Shown: positions 1 to 10,699 of the stretch, piece by piece | How positions within the stretch are numbered: position 1 is the stretch's first letter | Layout: each line of letters begins with the position of its first letter | From: Stereum hirsutum FP-91666 SS1 | Taxonomy: Eukaryota; Basidiomycota; Agaricomycetes; Russulales; Stereaceae | Length of the DNA stretch: 64,000 nucleotides | Assembly (NCBI RefSeq): GCF_000264905.1 | Contig: NW_006763135.1 | Span: 98,220 to 162,219 of the forward strand | Direction of reading: 5' to 3' | The notes under the pieces: generated by a model | Seen by the model: only the letters and a program-made list of their open reading frames with translations | Databases searched by the model: none | What the model was told of the DNA's origin: nothing | Program-made: the position numbers and the translations under genes

Positions 1-1
1 A

Positions 2-1553
2 CCACTCGTCTCCCAGTCTCGTTCTCAGTCCGCCGACGATCTCGATATCGAGCAGGAAAAACCGGACCATGAACAAGTACAAGAGCTCTCACCTGTGCTT
101 TCTGATACCGGGACCGCCGTCAACGACGAACACCACGAACACGCTCCTCCCAACCGATCACGACCATCAGCGACATCTCCCACTAATCACAGTACCCGAT
201 TCTGGGCATTCGTCTGCGTCGTCTGTGCCGCTATCAACCTCGTCCTCGCCGTCCTCTTCCCTACCGTCCACTTACATTCCCCCTCCTGGTCGAAAGGCGT
301 GGCGGAGACTGAAAGATATGGACTGCAGCCGATGCGTCCGTTCAATATGAAAGACCTCTCCTCCCTGAAGCGTCCGTCGCATTTCATAGGATTCGAACAG
401 ATCGACCGACAAGCCATCGCCTCCCTCTCCTCTTCTGGCGCAGTGCAAGCAGAGAAGAAGCACCAGTTCGACAACTATCCGATCGTGGTGGCGCAGGTGG
501 ATAGTGCGCGGGGAAGAGAAGACGAGAGTATGGGTGTGTTTACGAGAAGGAGGATGGTTAGGGTGGGGGTTGTGGAGGGGACGGAGAAGTGGGTTTTTGT
601 TAATAAGACTGTGAGTTGGGTTTGGTCGAGGTTTTTTTTTTTTTTTGCTCTGGTCGCTTGTGTCTGTTCTTGTGCATACTGCTGCAACAAATACCACGTC
701 CGTTCGAGTGTTCGCCCCTTCTATGATCTCTCTTCTGCCACCCCACATCCCTTCGCCCGCATATCTCTTCCTTTCCCTTCGCTTTCCTGTTCTCAGACCA
801 CTTCTACTTTCTTCTCCGTCGACTTTGCGTCCTATACGTATCGAACATACCACTGATCTCTGTGGTCCATACACATAGGTATCCACCATCTTCCAATTCC
901 GAGCATTCGACTACGGAATGGAACAATGCGACCTCCGAATCTCCATCCCCGCCCTCCCCCTCTCTTCTTCCTCCTATTCCTCCTCGTCATCATCAAATCC
1001 CGACTCATTCCCATTATCGATCTACCGCCTCGACGCCCCCTCCGAACTCGATCCGTACGCCCTCACGCAGCGTACCCGGCCTTCGAGGATCGCGAAATTG
1101 GCGGATTTGCAGCCTGGGGTTTGGTTGCCTGAGTCTTACGGGGAGTCTCATGGCGGAGGTGGAGAGGAAGACGAAGGGGGAGCAGGGAACGCGACGTTGC
1201 ATATATCCGATATTTCAAACCATGGTGACTCTTCCTCTTCTTCTAACACAACCAACGGCACCCCCACCTTGCATACCTCGTCTCCCCCGCCCGGCCACGA
1301 CCACAACTCTCCCCGAAGAACAAGACACACGACGTACCACCGCTCCTTCCACTGCGCCCGCGAAGAACTCTACACCTTCGAACTTGCGTGCTCGGACGTG
1401 GAAGTACAGAGAGGAGGAGAGGGGTGTGCGGTGGAGTGGTGGCAGGATGAGGAGGGGGTGGAGGCTGTTGGTGGGATGAGTGGCGCGGAGTGGGGAAGAG
1501 GAGGAGGGGGAGAGGGGCCGATGGTGTGGGTTGTTCAGAGGGAGAGTGAGTAA
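2..1553 (+). CDS. Single-pass membrane protein, 5' partial
   Basis: Two exons are visible, <2..610 and 879..1553, joined in phase 0 across a GTGAGT...CATAG intron. The reading frame is open to the window edge, so the true start lies upstream. An acidic, polar N-terminal part is followed by one hydrophobic segment (about codons 34-55, FWAFVCVVCAAINLVLAV), then a predicted extracytoplasmic part. Exon 2 begins VSTIFQFRAFDYGMEQCDL and ends with a Cys-containing stretch (FHCAREELYTFELACSD). This layout resembles a lineage-specific basidiomycete family with a type II membrane topology. I know no function for it, and the family link is from memory of the pattern only. The middle of exon 2 is low-complexity Ser/Gly. 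The splice model is well supported by phase; the family assignment is weak. Confidence 0.6.
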
Positions 1554-2640
1554 GTGTGGAAGCGGGTATGCCGGGTGGTTGATCATCTATGTAATTTAAG
1601 TCACTTATGGATTCACCTTCATCCTAGGCTTGACGTGAGTTTTTGTATCTCTTCTTTCGTTCTCCGGTTTTGAGAGTCGGACGGTTCGCAGTCATTCGTT
1701 CGTTCGTTTGTACTTATACTTATACTCGTACTTATTAGCACTTACACCTCCGAGTCGTAGTGCGGCTTTAGCTTTGACACATGCGTTTCATCAAGATCTC
1801 TGCGTATTCGTGCTCGTTGTTCCACGTACTTACAGTGAGAAATCGGAAAGTGATAGACTGACCATGGTGAGTTGGAAGGCAGTCGGTGCCACACTGGTGA
1901 CGGGTGGCGGTGGCGTCGTCGCCTCGGGCCTCGTCATTACGGACTCCGCTCTGCTCTCCGGAAATCCACCACCTCGACCCTTTCGTTCTGGACACCCATA
2001 CCCGGACCTGCCCTCGAACCTGTCACTGGTCACTGTTTGCTTGGTCTTGGTCTTGATATTTGTCTAACTTGATTGCTCGAAGGGTAACGAAAGCTTGAAT
2101 TGGTCTGGGGACTTTGACTGTAGCCATTGTAGTTTCAGTCGACACCGTGACGAACAGCTCGACAGACCGCGAATGTTTCTCTGATGGGCTTGACTTAGCT
2201 CTTCTCGGGCTAGTACCTCAGACGGGAATGTGCCCGAGTGCAAAGGAGTGCCTTCCCGTTCGTTTACATCAGTTTGTTGTTCTGGGACTGATCCGAGTTC
2301 GTGTACAGAAGAAATGATGATTTCGTGGACGGTGAGGAGGGATATGGAAGGGAATTGTCCTGATGCTCGCCAGGAGTATCTTTTTGTTCTGCATCTGCCT
2401 GTAGAATCCCGACTGTACTGACTCAATTTAAATACCACAGGTTCAGCTCCGTCATCCCCTTCTTCGCAATCTTCTCTTCTTTTGAACTCAGGTCCCACGA
2501 GCAAGCCACTGAGGAGCAAGGCCACCGAGGCTAGTCTCTCTGGCTCATACGACGGTGATGCAGCTGCCCCGTTCAGGGCAAATATCAGAATCACTACGGT
2601 CTGTTATCCACGCGCCTATTTTAAACAGGTGAGCGGTGAT
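1554..2640 (+). other. Possible Ser/Cys-rich secreted protein exons, unresolved
   Basis: No complete gene could be built here. Short plus-strand stretches look coding between splice-like sites. Around 2185-2335 an exon after a TTGACTTAG acceptor reads SSRASTSDGNVPECKGVPS and continues with several cysteines. Around 2443-2600 an exon after a CCACAG acceptor is Ser-rich (GSAPSSPSSQSSLLLNSGPT) and ends in a stretch reading PFRANIRITT. Together they suggest a Ser-rich extracellular protein with a cysteine patch. Start, signal peptide and stop were not found. Confidence 0.2.
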
Positions 2641-2889
2641 GGCGTCTGTGTCCCAAATTGACAAGTCCAGATAACGGAGATGCAGCGTAAAATACGATGA
2701 GTACACTCGTGTATGAACTGCCATTGGCAGTGGAACACTCGAGACGTGAGGAACTGTAGACCGACCGAAAAGAAGATGACCATAGATCACAACGCAGGTT
2801 CGCGGTGTTTCAAGCTTGTGTATGTTGAAGCGCTACTCGTCCCGAAACACAATCTAACATGGCAATGTTGTCATCCTACATCAGCTCCA

Positions 2890-2978
2890 GCAGAACGATC
2901 ACCCATTGGACGTAGGACCCGTGAGGGGGAGGTACCTCTATAAACACGGGTCCTACGTCCAATGGGTGATCGTTCTGC
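2890..2978. repeat. Perfect 34-bp inverted repeat (hairpin)
   Basis: Arms 2890-2923 and 2945-2978 are perfect reverse complements, separated by a 21-nt spacer that contains GGTACC and CTCTATAAA. The right arm begins CACGGGTCCT directly after the TATAAA-like string. The same string CTCTATAAACACGGGTCCT recurs at 4685-4703, so the arm belongs to a dispersed repeat. No coding potential. Confidence 0.85.
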
Positions 2979-3649
2979 AGGGTTTTCAGGGGGTTCCTTA
3001 TAAGGATATGAGGTGGGGGATTGTGTCTCCAACCTCGATTTTTGCGGTCAAAAACCGGGGGACAACAGACCCGGGAGCCGGCCGGCGGCCAAAAACGGAT
3101 CATGTGACCTACTGTGCCGGACTAGGATCCTGGACAGATGGGCTTTCTCGTTCGTTTATTCAATATCCTGTCTATTAATTGCAACCAAATGGCACATCTG
3201 GGTAGTACGGCATATATTTAGTACCATTACAACTTTTTGGAGAGTCTGATGTGCTAAATCATCACCAACAAATATTTTGCGACGATGACTGGGGAAAGTG
3301 GCAAAACAGGAAAGCTGGACGCGCGCCGAAAGCGCCCGGCTATTGCCGAATGAGTGGCGAAAAAAAGGTCAACAGGCGCCACACCCCCTTGACCACTGAT
3401 TTCGTACACATAACCGTTAGAAGACCAGCAACAATTTACAAAAAGTACCTATAGCGTTTTACCATGTATCATGCTATCGGCATAAATATTTGTGGAGAGC
3501 TGCACGACCTGTTGCACTCGAAATTCATTCGGGTATTTGAGAGGTGCAAAATCGGCCACTTCTATGAAATTGTGCTCTCTGGAAGCCAAACAGTCTGGTA
3601 AAAATAAGCAGGCCTCGGCAACAGAAGTATTTGATTAGGTCTCCAAGAC
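2979..3649. other. Gene-free stretch, probably decayed repeat DNA
   Basis: Only short reading frames without recognisable similarity are present. At 3015-3035 a box of the type GGGGGATT...CCAACCT matches boxes at 4563-4680, which points to remnants of one dispersed element on both sides of the MITE at 3652-4060. Confidence 0.4.
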
Positions 3650-3651
3650 TA

Positions 3652-4060
3652 GGGCATATATGTAGCGGTTCACATCATGTTTTGGCGATGTGAACTAAAC
3701 CGATGACAGGTTCAACACTTCGCAAATTTGTCCCGTTGGAGCGTTGAAACTCAATTCACACTTCAGTGTGAACTCGACGGGAGAGTGGTCTCTTTCCACC
3801 TCTCCCCATTCGCTGTCGCGAACCAAAATGGCATCCACCGTTTGGCATGAGCCCCATGTACTGTAGTATCAAGAATATGCTTGTTGTCAAAGGTCATCCG
3901 GAAGTAGGACGGGGATACAAGCAGGAGCGGACCCGTCTCGAGAATCCAAACTCAGTGTGAACTGAGTATTATCTCCCGCACCACATCTGACATTTTGAGT
4001 TCAAACTTTTCGCTTCCAGAATGACGAACGAAACTGATGTGAACCGCTACATATATGCCC
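3652..4060. mobile_element. MITE, 409 bp, 26-bp perfect TIRs, TA target site
   Basis: The ends are perfect inverted repeats of 26 bp: the left end starts GGGCATATATGTAGCGG, and the right end is its reverse complement ending at 4060. Each end is flanked by the dinucleotide TA (3650-3651 and 4061-4062), consistent with a TA target duplication as in Tc1/mariner-type elements. The interior has no long reading frame and carries sub-palindromes, for example TTCACACT/AGTGTGAA at 3755-3772. It is non-autonomous. The superfamily is inferred from the TA flanks only. Confidence 0.8.
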
Positions 4061-4062
4061 TA

Positions 4063-4562
4063 CTGTAAGATTTTTGTATGAGCAAGACGACAGATGCTAG
4101 AGCTAGAGCCTCACAAAGTGGGAGCTTCTTGTGGCCCGTTAGCCAGAGGATCCCCTCAACAAAAGATGTTGCACGCAAAATTAAGCAAACATTGTCTGCC
4201 AGAGTGGCTTGGAATCACTTATGTCATGTCCGTATTCATGCTCCACATATACTTTTACGAACATATAGGCTGGCATTAAAGGCTGGTCGAGGCGTCCATG
4301 TCGGTCAAGCTCTCTACATGTGGCAAAATTGCCACACAAACCCCATCTCTGATGACATTTCACCATGTTCTACAAAATACTCACAAAAATCACACAAAGT
4401 GTTTTCGCATATTGCACGAGATGGAATAGACCTACAGTTTATGTAGAAAGCCAAAGGTATGAATAGGCCTCCTTAAAATTCCAGAAAAGTTTGTCCAGCT
4501 TCTATGTCCGTCCAGCTTCCTAGTCCGCCACAGTATTATTTTCCCAATCCGGTAATTTTTAA
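4063..4562. other. Intergenic, no gene recognised
   Basis: Short overlapping frames on both strands, with no start, splice pattern or motif that I can support. Confidence 0.4.
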
Positions 4563-4705
4563 GGGGGATCGGGATCCAACCTACACCTCCGGCACCGAGT
4601 CCCGCTGGGGGATTATCGTACCAATGGATCCAACCTTCGGCCCCCCGGGGCTCCAAAACCGGGGGATTAGGATCCAACCTCCCCCTCTATAAACACGGGT
4701 CCTTT
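4563..4705. repeat. Cluster of GGGGGAT...GATCCAACCT boxes with TATAAA string
   Basis: Three spaced boxes of the form GGGGGAT-(spacer)-GATCCAACCT occur at 4563-4582, 4607-4636 and 4661-4680. They are followed at once by CTCTATAAACACGGGTCCT, which is shared with the hairpin at 2890-2978. A fourth, weaker box lies at 3015-3035. The layout could be the promoter-like end of a degraded repetitive element. Confidence 0.55.
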
Positions 4706-4725
4706 GGACATCGTCGGATTCGAGC

Positions 4726-4893
4726 ACGTGGACCGACGGATGGGAGAGCGATGGGAGTAATGGTGGACGTACGTGCCAAAGGGGGGAGGCATAAAGGCCA
4801 AGGTAAGAGGCGAAAGATCTATGATATTTTGCCATCATGTTTTGAACATTTCAATCAATCGTAAATCAGATATTTAAGGCTAAGACTGTAGTC
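4726..4893. repeat. Dispersed 170-bp repeat, copy A
   Basis: Starts CGTGGACCGACGGATGGGAG, contains GGAGGCATAAAGGCCAAGGT and ends near TAAGGCTAAGACTGTAGT. It is about 90 percent identical by eye to the two tandem copies at 6671-7063. No reading frame is shared between copies. Confidence 0.85.
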
Positions 4894-6430
4894 ATCAGCA
4901 AGACCGCATGTCACTAGCGCGTCTATCACACTCTAAATCGATCTATGCGGTCTTACTGCTCTGCGCACTTAGACCGCACCCGAGTTTGTAGACTCGCTAG
5001 AGGCTGGGCTGGCGTTGCAGGCAGTCCTAGAGGTCTCGCTAGTGAATCGACTCGGAGCAGCTTCAAATTTGACTTGGTCCCACAAGCTTCCTCCCTCTTC
5101 ATGGATAGCCGTACGACTCTTTGTGTTGGTACGTAGTGGTATTACTCGATCACGTACTTTGAGAGATATACCCAGTCGATCCCTAATATCCAATCTTACC
5201 AGTCCGCCATCTGCATCTTCACCGAACTGGAATGAGCAGCCGGGAAGAGCATACCGAGCAAATTGACAGCGCAATGGGACGTGATGATGGTGCTATTAAA
5301 GCGGGCGAATCGGGCGAATGCAAGAGCGTGGGCACTGGGCAGGCGCAAGAGCGGGCGTCGAGCAGGGCCGGTGGCTTCAAAGTTCAAACGCCTGCCCTAA
5401 ACAAGCACGTGAGTCCACAACGTCTGTTGATTTGCGCTTGGCAGCTTTTGGCTTGAGCGCGCGCCGCGCACCATCCTGCACCATCCTCTCCTCTCGTTTG
5501 TGATACGCTCTGAAACCGTCGTATGTCTCCACTCGAGATTGTTGCATGCCGCGGAGGGATGAGGAGATGGATTAGGATGAATGGGAGAGGAATGGCCGTG
5601 GGTAGGGTTCATAGAGTCTGTGACGGTATGTGTATATCCTGTTCGTCGACATCGTGGGGTTTCCGGGCTGGGATTGAGGCTGTACGTGAAATGCGAGAGG
5701 TTTCGGGTTCGTCGAGAAGACCCGAACCCTTGTCGCCGTTCGTATCGACACCCTTATCCATGTAGTGTCCGTGCGTAGAGGCTGTGACAAGTGTGTCCGT
5801 GTCGTTGCATTCGATGGCGAGGGCAGAGACTCCCCCGTCAAGCGAACGATCGTCGGCATTGTCGCTTGACACTTCGTAATCTCCTTCGCCCAGTCGGTCG
5901 TAGTCACCATTTATCTTTAATTTTGCGATCCCCCTTTCCAGGACCTCGTCATTGAGTATCCAAATGTCTATTTGAAGCTTGCTCCGTTTGCTAATCGTAT
6001 CGGCTCTCACTGGACTCATACGGGAGTCTGCCCCTCAATGATGAATGAGTGTGGTGTGTTGGGCCACAAGGTATGTACCGCCTGTCTCATCCCTGTCTTT
6101 CACACTGGTAATGCTCATGTATCATTATATTGTAGATCATCCTATCGAACGATGGGTAAACTGTGATTTACAAGTAAGTCCGCGCTACCCCTTTGACCCG
6201 TTCACAGTTCTGTGCTCAACGTACCCGCTACTGACTTCAATGACCTCTTTTGGCTGCTCAGAGTGATCATTTGGAACCACGAAGACATCTGATGGATAGC
6301 GAGTGTGAGGTATTGAGGAAGTTCTTGCGGAGCATGATAAAGGGAGGGTGTGCAGACGCGTGGATGTACGAAGTACAGCGGTGTAAGTCGGAGCTATCTA
6401 TTTTGCATTTACTGTAGTAGTATATACTGG
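4894..6430. other. Unresolved region with several coding-like segments
   Basis: On the minus strand, 6019-5609 is an open stretch (…SKLQIDIWILNDEVLERG… then EGDYEVSSD), and 5274-4969 holds another (…SRTAIHEEGGSLWDQVKFE). Together they faintly recall strands of a C2-like domain, but their order is not right for one intact domain. On the plus strand, 6133-6418 has strong splice signals (TTGTAG acceptor, GTAAGT donor, TGCTCAG acceptor) and reads HPIERWVNCDLQSDHLEPRR with an open end to a stop at 6418. I could not join these into one gene. The region may hold a decayed gene next to the repeats. Confidence 0.25.
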
Positions 6431-6670
6431 TCCTGGCCATGTTGCTCCGAAATATAGTGATTTATCTACCAATCCGAACCCTGTGTGAAGCTCTATAGAA
6501 TTGCTCTGACCCGAAGAGCAGCTCTTCGAGACTCTATGGCCACTCTAGCCACAGAGCTGCCAGTCTGCTCAAATTTCTGTCCGGTGGTTCCTTAGAGGCC
6601 GGTGGTGTGGTCTAATTAGTCTAGAAAGTCTATTCCTAGACCGGATAGACGCTTGCGGTCTTCCTGATGG

Positions 6671-7063
6671 TTCGTAAATGAGTAATATTCCTTACCGTCT
6701 AGTGAACATGGACTGACGGATACGGGAGCCATGGGACTAATGGTGGACGTGCAAAGGAGGGGACGCGGAAAGGCCAAGGTAAGAGGCGGAAGAACTATGA
6801 TATTTTGCCATCATGTTTGAACATTTCAATCAATCGCAAATTAGATATTTGAGGCTAAGACTGTAGTTCGTACATGAGTAATATTCCTTACCGATTCGTG
6901 AACGTGGACCGACGGATGGGAGAGCGATGGGGGTAATGGTGGACGTGCGAAGGGGGGGAGGCAGAAAGGCCAAGGTAAGACGCGGAAGAACTATGATATT
7001 TTGCCATCATGTTTTGAACATTTCAATCAATCGTAAATCAAATATTTAAGGCTAAAACTATAA
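6671..7063. repeat. Tandem duplication, 196-bp unit, copies B and C
   Basis: Two head-to-tail units start at 6671 and 6867 (TTCGTAAATGAGTAATATTC and TTCGTACATGAGTAATATTC). A further TTCGTAC boundary at 7064 gives a period of 196-197 bp. Each unit contains the same 170-bp core as copy A at 4726-4893. The last codons of the minus-strand gene at 7027-8342 lie inside copy C. Confidence 0.85.
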
Positions 7064-8342
7064 TTCGTACCGAGGTGCCTTCTATAGATGATTCTTATAC
7101 GACGCAGATAACGTGCATCTGTGTCTGATCCTGCCGAAGGTTCCGAGCCCGGAGTCGAGGAGGAGCGTGGATTGTTGGAGTCATTCAGTTCACCATGCTC
7201 CTGCTCTGCTGGGTGTTCAGATACCTCGGAGACACGTGCCCTACTTGTCATGTACCACATTCCGCAATACGAGCTCCAAGATTATGCTGTCAGATTGTCG
7301 ATCAAACTTGGGTGAAAGATAAGAGATCGGCACAGCTTACCAGTTCAAGCCTGTGGAAGCATCTCTGTAGTCGTCGCGATGGCACGAGGGGCACCTGTCT
7401 ATTATCATAGTCCCTTGAAGTCTGTGCAGTAGTGCGTTCATGTTGATAGAGTCACCAGCAGACACTTTCCATCTCGTGGGTTCGATGGTGAGGTTGCTCG
7501 ACGAGGACGAGATGTCGTAATCACCGCGCTCTACAAACTCGCGACCGCCACGCCTGCGGAAATAAAAGCGAATGAATTCATCGAATTCCTGTGGCCAGAT
7601 CAATCAAGTTATATCCGACAAGAGAGTGTGATTAACCGGACATACCGGCCATGTACGGCACAACTGATGCGGAAGGCGGATGGTTTGTCCCAGCATGTCG
7701 TTCAGCACTATAGGTCTTTCGTTATCGTTCAATCCCCCTTCCCAAGCATATCCAAGTACTCTGGGAACTCCTTCTACACATCGGCGAATCTCCAGAAGAG
7801 ACGTATTTGTCGTTTGGATGAAGGCTTGCGCTTGACCAATGGAGAGGCTGATATAATGTCAGTCCTATTCACAAAAGAGAATAGTGATGGAATGCGTCGG
7901 GTGCGTACAGTGACAATATCCCATTTGAGGCTATGCTCTGCTCATCCATCTTCCTGCGTATCTCCACGAGATCTTTCCTCTGAAAGGACCTCCACTGGAC
8001 TTTCCTCCAAAAGTCCGTCACTTTGCTTTTCGACCCTCCTGCGCGAAGACTAGGTTGAAACTTGGAAAGCCTGTCATTGAGGTCACGAATGATGGCATCG
8101 TAGTTTTTGGTAGCCTGATAAAGTGCCCTCTGAACAGGTAAGGTGAGGATATCGACGCTGGCCGCGAAGGCAACTCCCCGAATGAGGTTGAGCACTTCTA
8201 AGGTCGTGTTGAGTGAGGCCACCAGCTCCTGGTACTCTTGAGGCGCGCCTGCTGCGTCACGAATGATTTGAACGACGTTGTATGTGAGCTGAATTAGTGA
8301 GAAAATGTCCCCAAGGGAGCCGAAGGTAAACGCAGCGGACAT
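7027..8342 (-). CDS. Ubiquitin-like-domain protein with coiled N-terminal domain and CxxC pairs
   Basis: Four exons: 8342..7909, 7847..7646, 7588..7341, 7273..7027 (introns 61, 57 and 67 bp; phases agree; 376 aa). The N-terminal 145 residues (MSAAFTFGSLGDIFSLIQL…) are helical and resemble the membrane-proximal or death-fold-like N-terminal domain of many fungal STAND/NLR and related proteins. Exons 2-3 give PIVLNDMLGQTIRLP, then EFDEFIRFYF…ERGDYDISS and a conserved hydrophobic strand. This is the fungal ubiquitin-like domain found fused to such N-termini. Two cysteine pairs follow (CPSC and CSYC), probably a small zinc ribbon. The second pair appears only when the 67-bp intron is removed. The acidic tail runs into the tandem repeat, which supplies the stop. 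No molecular function is proven for the family; a signalling or scaffold role is inference. The start was chosen at MSAAF, although an upstream in-frame ATG exists at 8402. Confidence 0.7.
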
Positions 8343-9359
8343 GAGAGATGACCAGAGGAGGGACAGAACCAGACAGTACGTGGGCGGTTTGCAGCACGCC
8401 AATTCTTATATGGTCAGCGGGAGGATATGGCGAGGCATACGCATTGCACTTGCATTGCCTAGTCTATTTCTGAATTGTGGCTGAGGACAGTCTGCATCGT
8501 ATCGGAACAGCTTCGGCACAGCCGTGAGAGCTTGAAGGCTGCGAACTTGCATATATATTTTCCCGTCGAGGCACTTAGCGCTCGACGAGCACTGCGAAAT
8601 TCATGTCAGTTCTGCGCAGACCGTCTCCGTTCAATCTGACTTCGGTAAACATCTTCTTTGACTGGATGGATTACTCCTAATCTGAGATGAATCAAAGCCT
8701 GGAGAAGAATGCCTACGCCAGTTGTTCCCCAACACTTTTCGTTCGTGCCCATAAATACTCTGCGCGTCTCGGACTGGCTACTTTGAACTCATTATGCTTC
8801 AATTATGTCTCTTAAAATGGATTCCTCGCATTTTCACTCGGCATGCATAAAGAATTCTCGACTACACTTTATGTAATTGCACTATTAATCATAAATCTAG
8901 AACCGTACATGGGAGTTTCGCGAGTATCAACGCAATCATTCCAGCCCCTTACCTAACAGTTCGAGGCTACAGCTTTGTACTCAAGCTGTATATTACACCG
9001 GCCAAGTTGATCCTTGTCTATGAGCTAAAGAGTGGCGACGATGAATAAGCTCCTGCCCAGTCTCTTACCTGTTTGGACGCTCACTGGGCCTTGTCGATCC
9101 AGCTCATCCGCGGTATTCTTCGGAATTCATTCCATAGACACTTCAACCACATACAAAAAAATTGTATGCTATCGGAGGCACTCCTACATCGTATCCTGCA
9201 TCCTACAGTCGAGACAAGAGACACAACGGAGGTAACTAATCAGGTTTTCTAGTCATTGTAACTACGTAAATTGAAACGATATCAAACTGACCTTCACTAT
9301 TACTCAGTGAGAACTGACCGTCGTAGGCCTCAAGATACCTCGCGATTCAGCCGCATGGC
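8343..9359. other. Intergenic, no gene recognised
   Basis: Promoter side of the gene ending at 8342 and 3' flank of the first cysteine-rich gene. From about 9030 onward the sequence is duplicated at about 10700-10980. Confidence 0.5.
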
Positions 9360-10400
9360 TCAAAGACAGAGCTAGATACCGTCCTCATTCACGTCAGCTC
9401 AGCCCGACAATCACAGTGTAGATGGGAAGGAAATGAAATCGAACTTACGCCAATGGAGCACAGATCCCCACAGCAATCACTGTCGACCGAGCAGCTCGAA
9501 AGGAGAGGCAGACACTCTTGACGTGTGGCCTCAGATTCGGTCGCCAACGCAGTTGAGATGAGTGGTAAGAGCACAGCGAGGGCGAAGAAGGCGGATTTGA
9601 AGGAGAACAGCATGGTTGGTTGTATTTGACTGAGTTGAATGGCTCGATGAGGGGATGAGGATGAGGATAAAAACGACGGTGCTGGGTATTTTATATTTCA
9701 AGATAGGGGTGACGTTGGGGTGAGATGGCCGTCTCATTCGGAGGGTGGATCCAGGCAGTCCGGGAAGTACCTCTTCGCTTTGTGACAGATCTGTCAGGCC
9801 AAGAACGTTAGCCTCCCTAGTCTTCAATGACTGTCTGTCACTATTCCCTGTAAAAGTTTCAACGCCGTTGTTCGCTTAATCAAATTCCTACAAAATAGAG
9901 CTATTGATACAACTCTCGTAGATAATGGTCTCCGATCCACAGACAGGAGCTTGGTTAAATGACAGTGACAGAGTGGCATATGCTGCTCCCATTTGACTCA
10001 GACAAAACCTCTTTTATATGAGGGTCAACATGACCATTCGATGTATTAGCACGATTCATCGAGCGCAAGGCGTTGACAGAGACTTGACTGCTGAAAATCA
10101 AAACGTACAGCGGGGTACACGAGTCATGATGTACCGCTGACGCGAGTAATGACAGTATCCCTTAATAGAGAAGTGATGGGAGGAAGGAAGGAAGGAAGTC
10201 ATATTCAGAGCATGTAACGGGCTCATGAAAACGACTACTTATGCAACGTGGCGGTCATGATGGAAGGTACTTGGGGAGGATCGGGTGCAAGTGAAATGCC
10301 AGCCGGAATGAATTAGTAAAACACTGTAGATTCTAGCGTCACCGTCATAGTTGCCTACTGTTTCCTGCTATGTGCTTCTCAAAACTCAAACTAATTGTTG
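9030..10400. repeat. Segmental duplication unit 1 (carries copy 1)
   Basis: This unit matches 10700-12350 over the copy 1/copy 2 genes, over their 3' flanks (for example TTCAACCACATACA and TACATCGTATCCTGCATCCTAC in diverged form) and over scattered upstream blocks (for example CATGATGTACCGCTGACGCG against CATGATCCACAGCTGATGCG). Identity is partial, so the duplication is not recent. A GGAA run lies at about 10184-10198. Confidence 0.65.
9360..9613 (-). CDS. Small secreted cysteine-rich (knottin-like) protein, copy 1
   Basis: Exon 1 is 9613..9449 and exon 2 is only 12 nt, 9371..9360 (CTC TGT CTT TGA); a GTAAGT...CTAG intron of 77 bp joins them in phase 0, giving 58 aa. A signal peptide (about residues 1-22, core FFALAVLLPLISTALA) leads to a core with the spacing C-x6-C-x5-CC-x3-C-x4-C, which matches the inhibitor cystine knot (knottin) consensus. 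This copy has a single arginine (EATR) where its paralogs carry a KR site. A TATA box (TATAAAAT) lies at 9688-9695, about 80 bp upstream of the ATG. It is one of six paralogs in the window and shares duplicated flanks with copy 2. Function is unknown. The knot is inferred from spacing only. Confidence 0.8.
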
Positions 10401-10699
10401 TACAACGTGAGTGGAGTGATACTACGATCCGATGTGGACCGGGGACTGGTGTGACCATTGCAGAGCAATTGTGACCTTAGCGCGGACAAGTAATGTGGAG
10501 ATGAAGATGCCGCGAATGTATACACTCACTAGTACGATGATCCACTGCGGATGGAGACCATACCGCGTGCGAATATCAACAATTGGGACAGAATTCAACT
10601 ACCAGGTATCGCAAATGCTATTTTAGTGGGGATGACGGACTCGTTCCACGCTACGGTTTAATCCTTCCTATAACCTTCGTAGAAGCACAATGTTTGACG

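Noticed and set aside
4969..6019. Annotating a C2-domain protein on the minus strand
   Set aside because: The two segments resemble parts of C2 strands, but their order and missing pieces do not give one domain, and no consistent exon chain was found.
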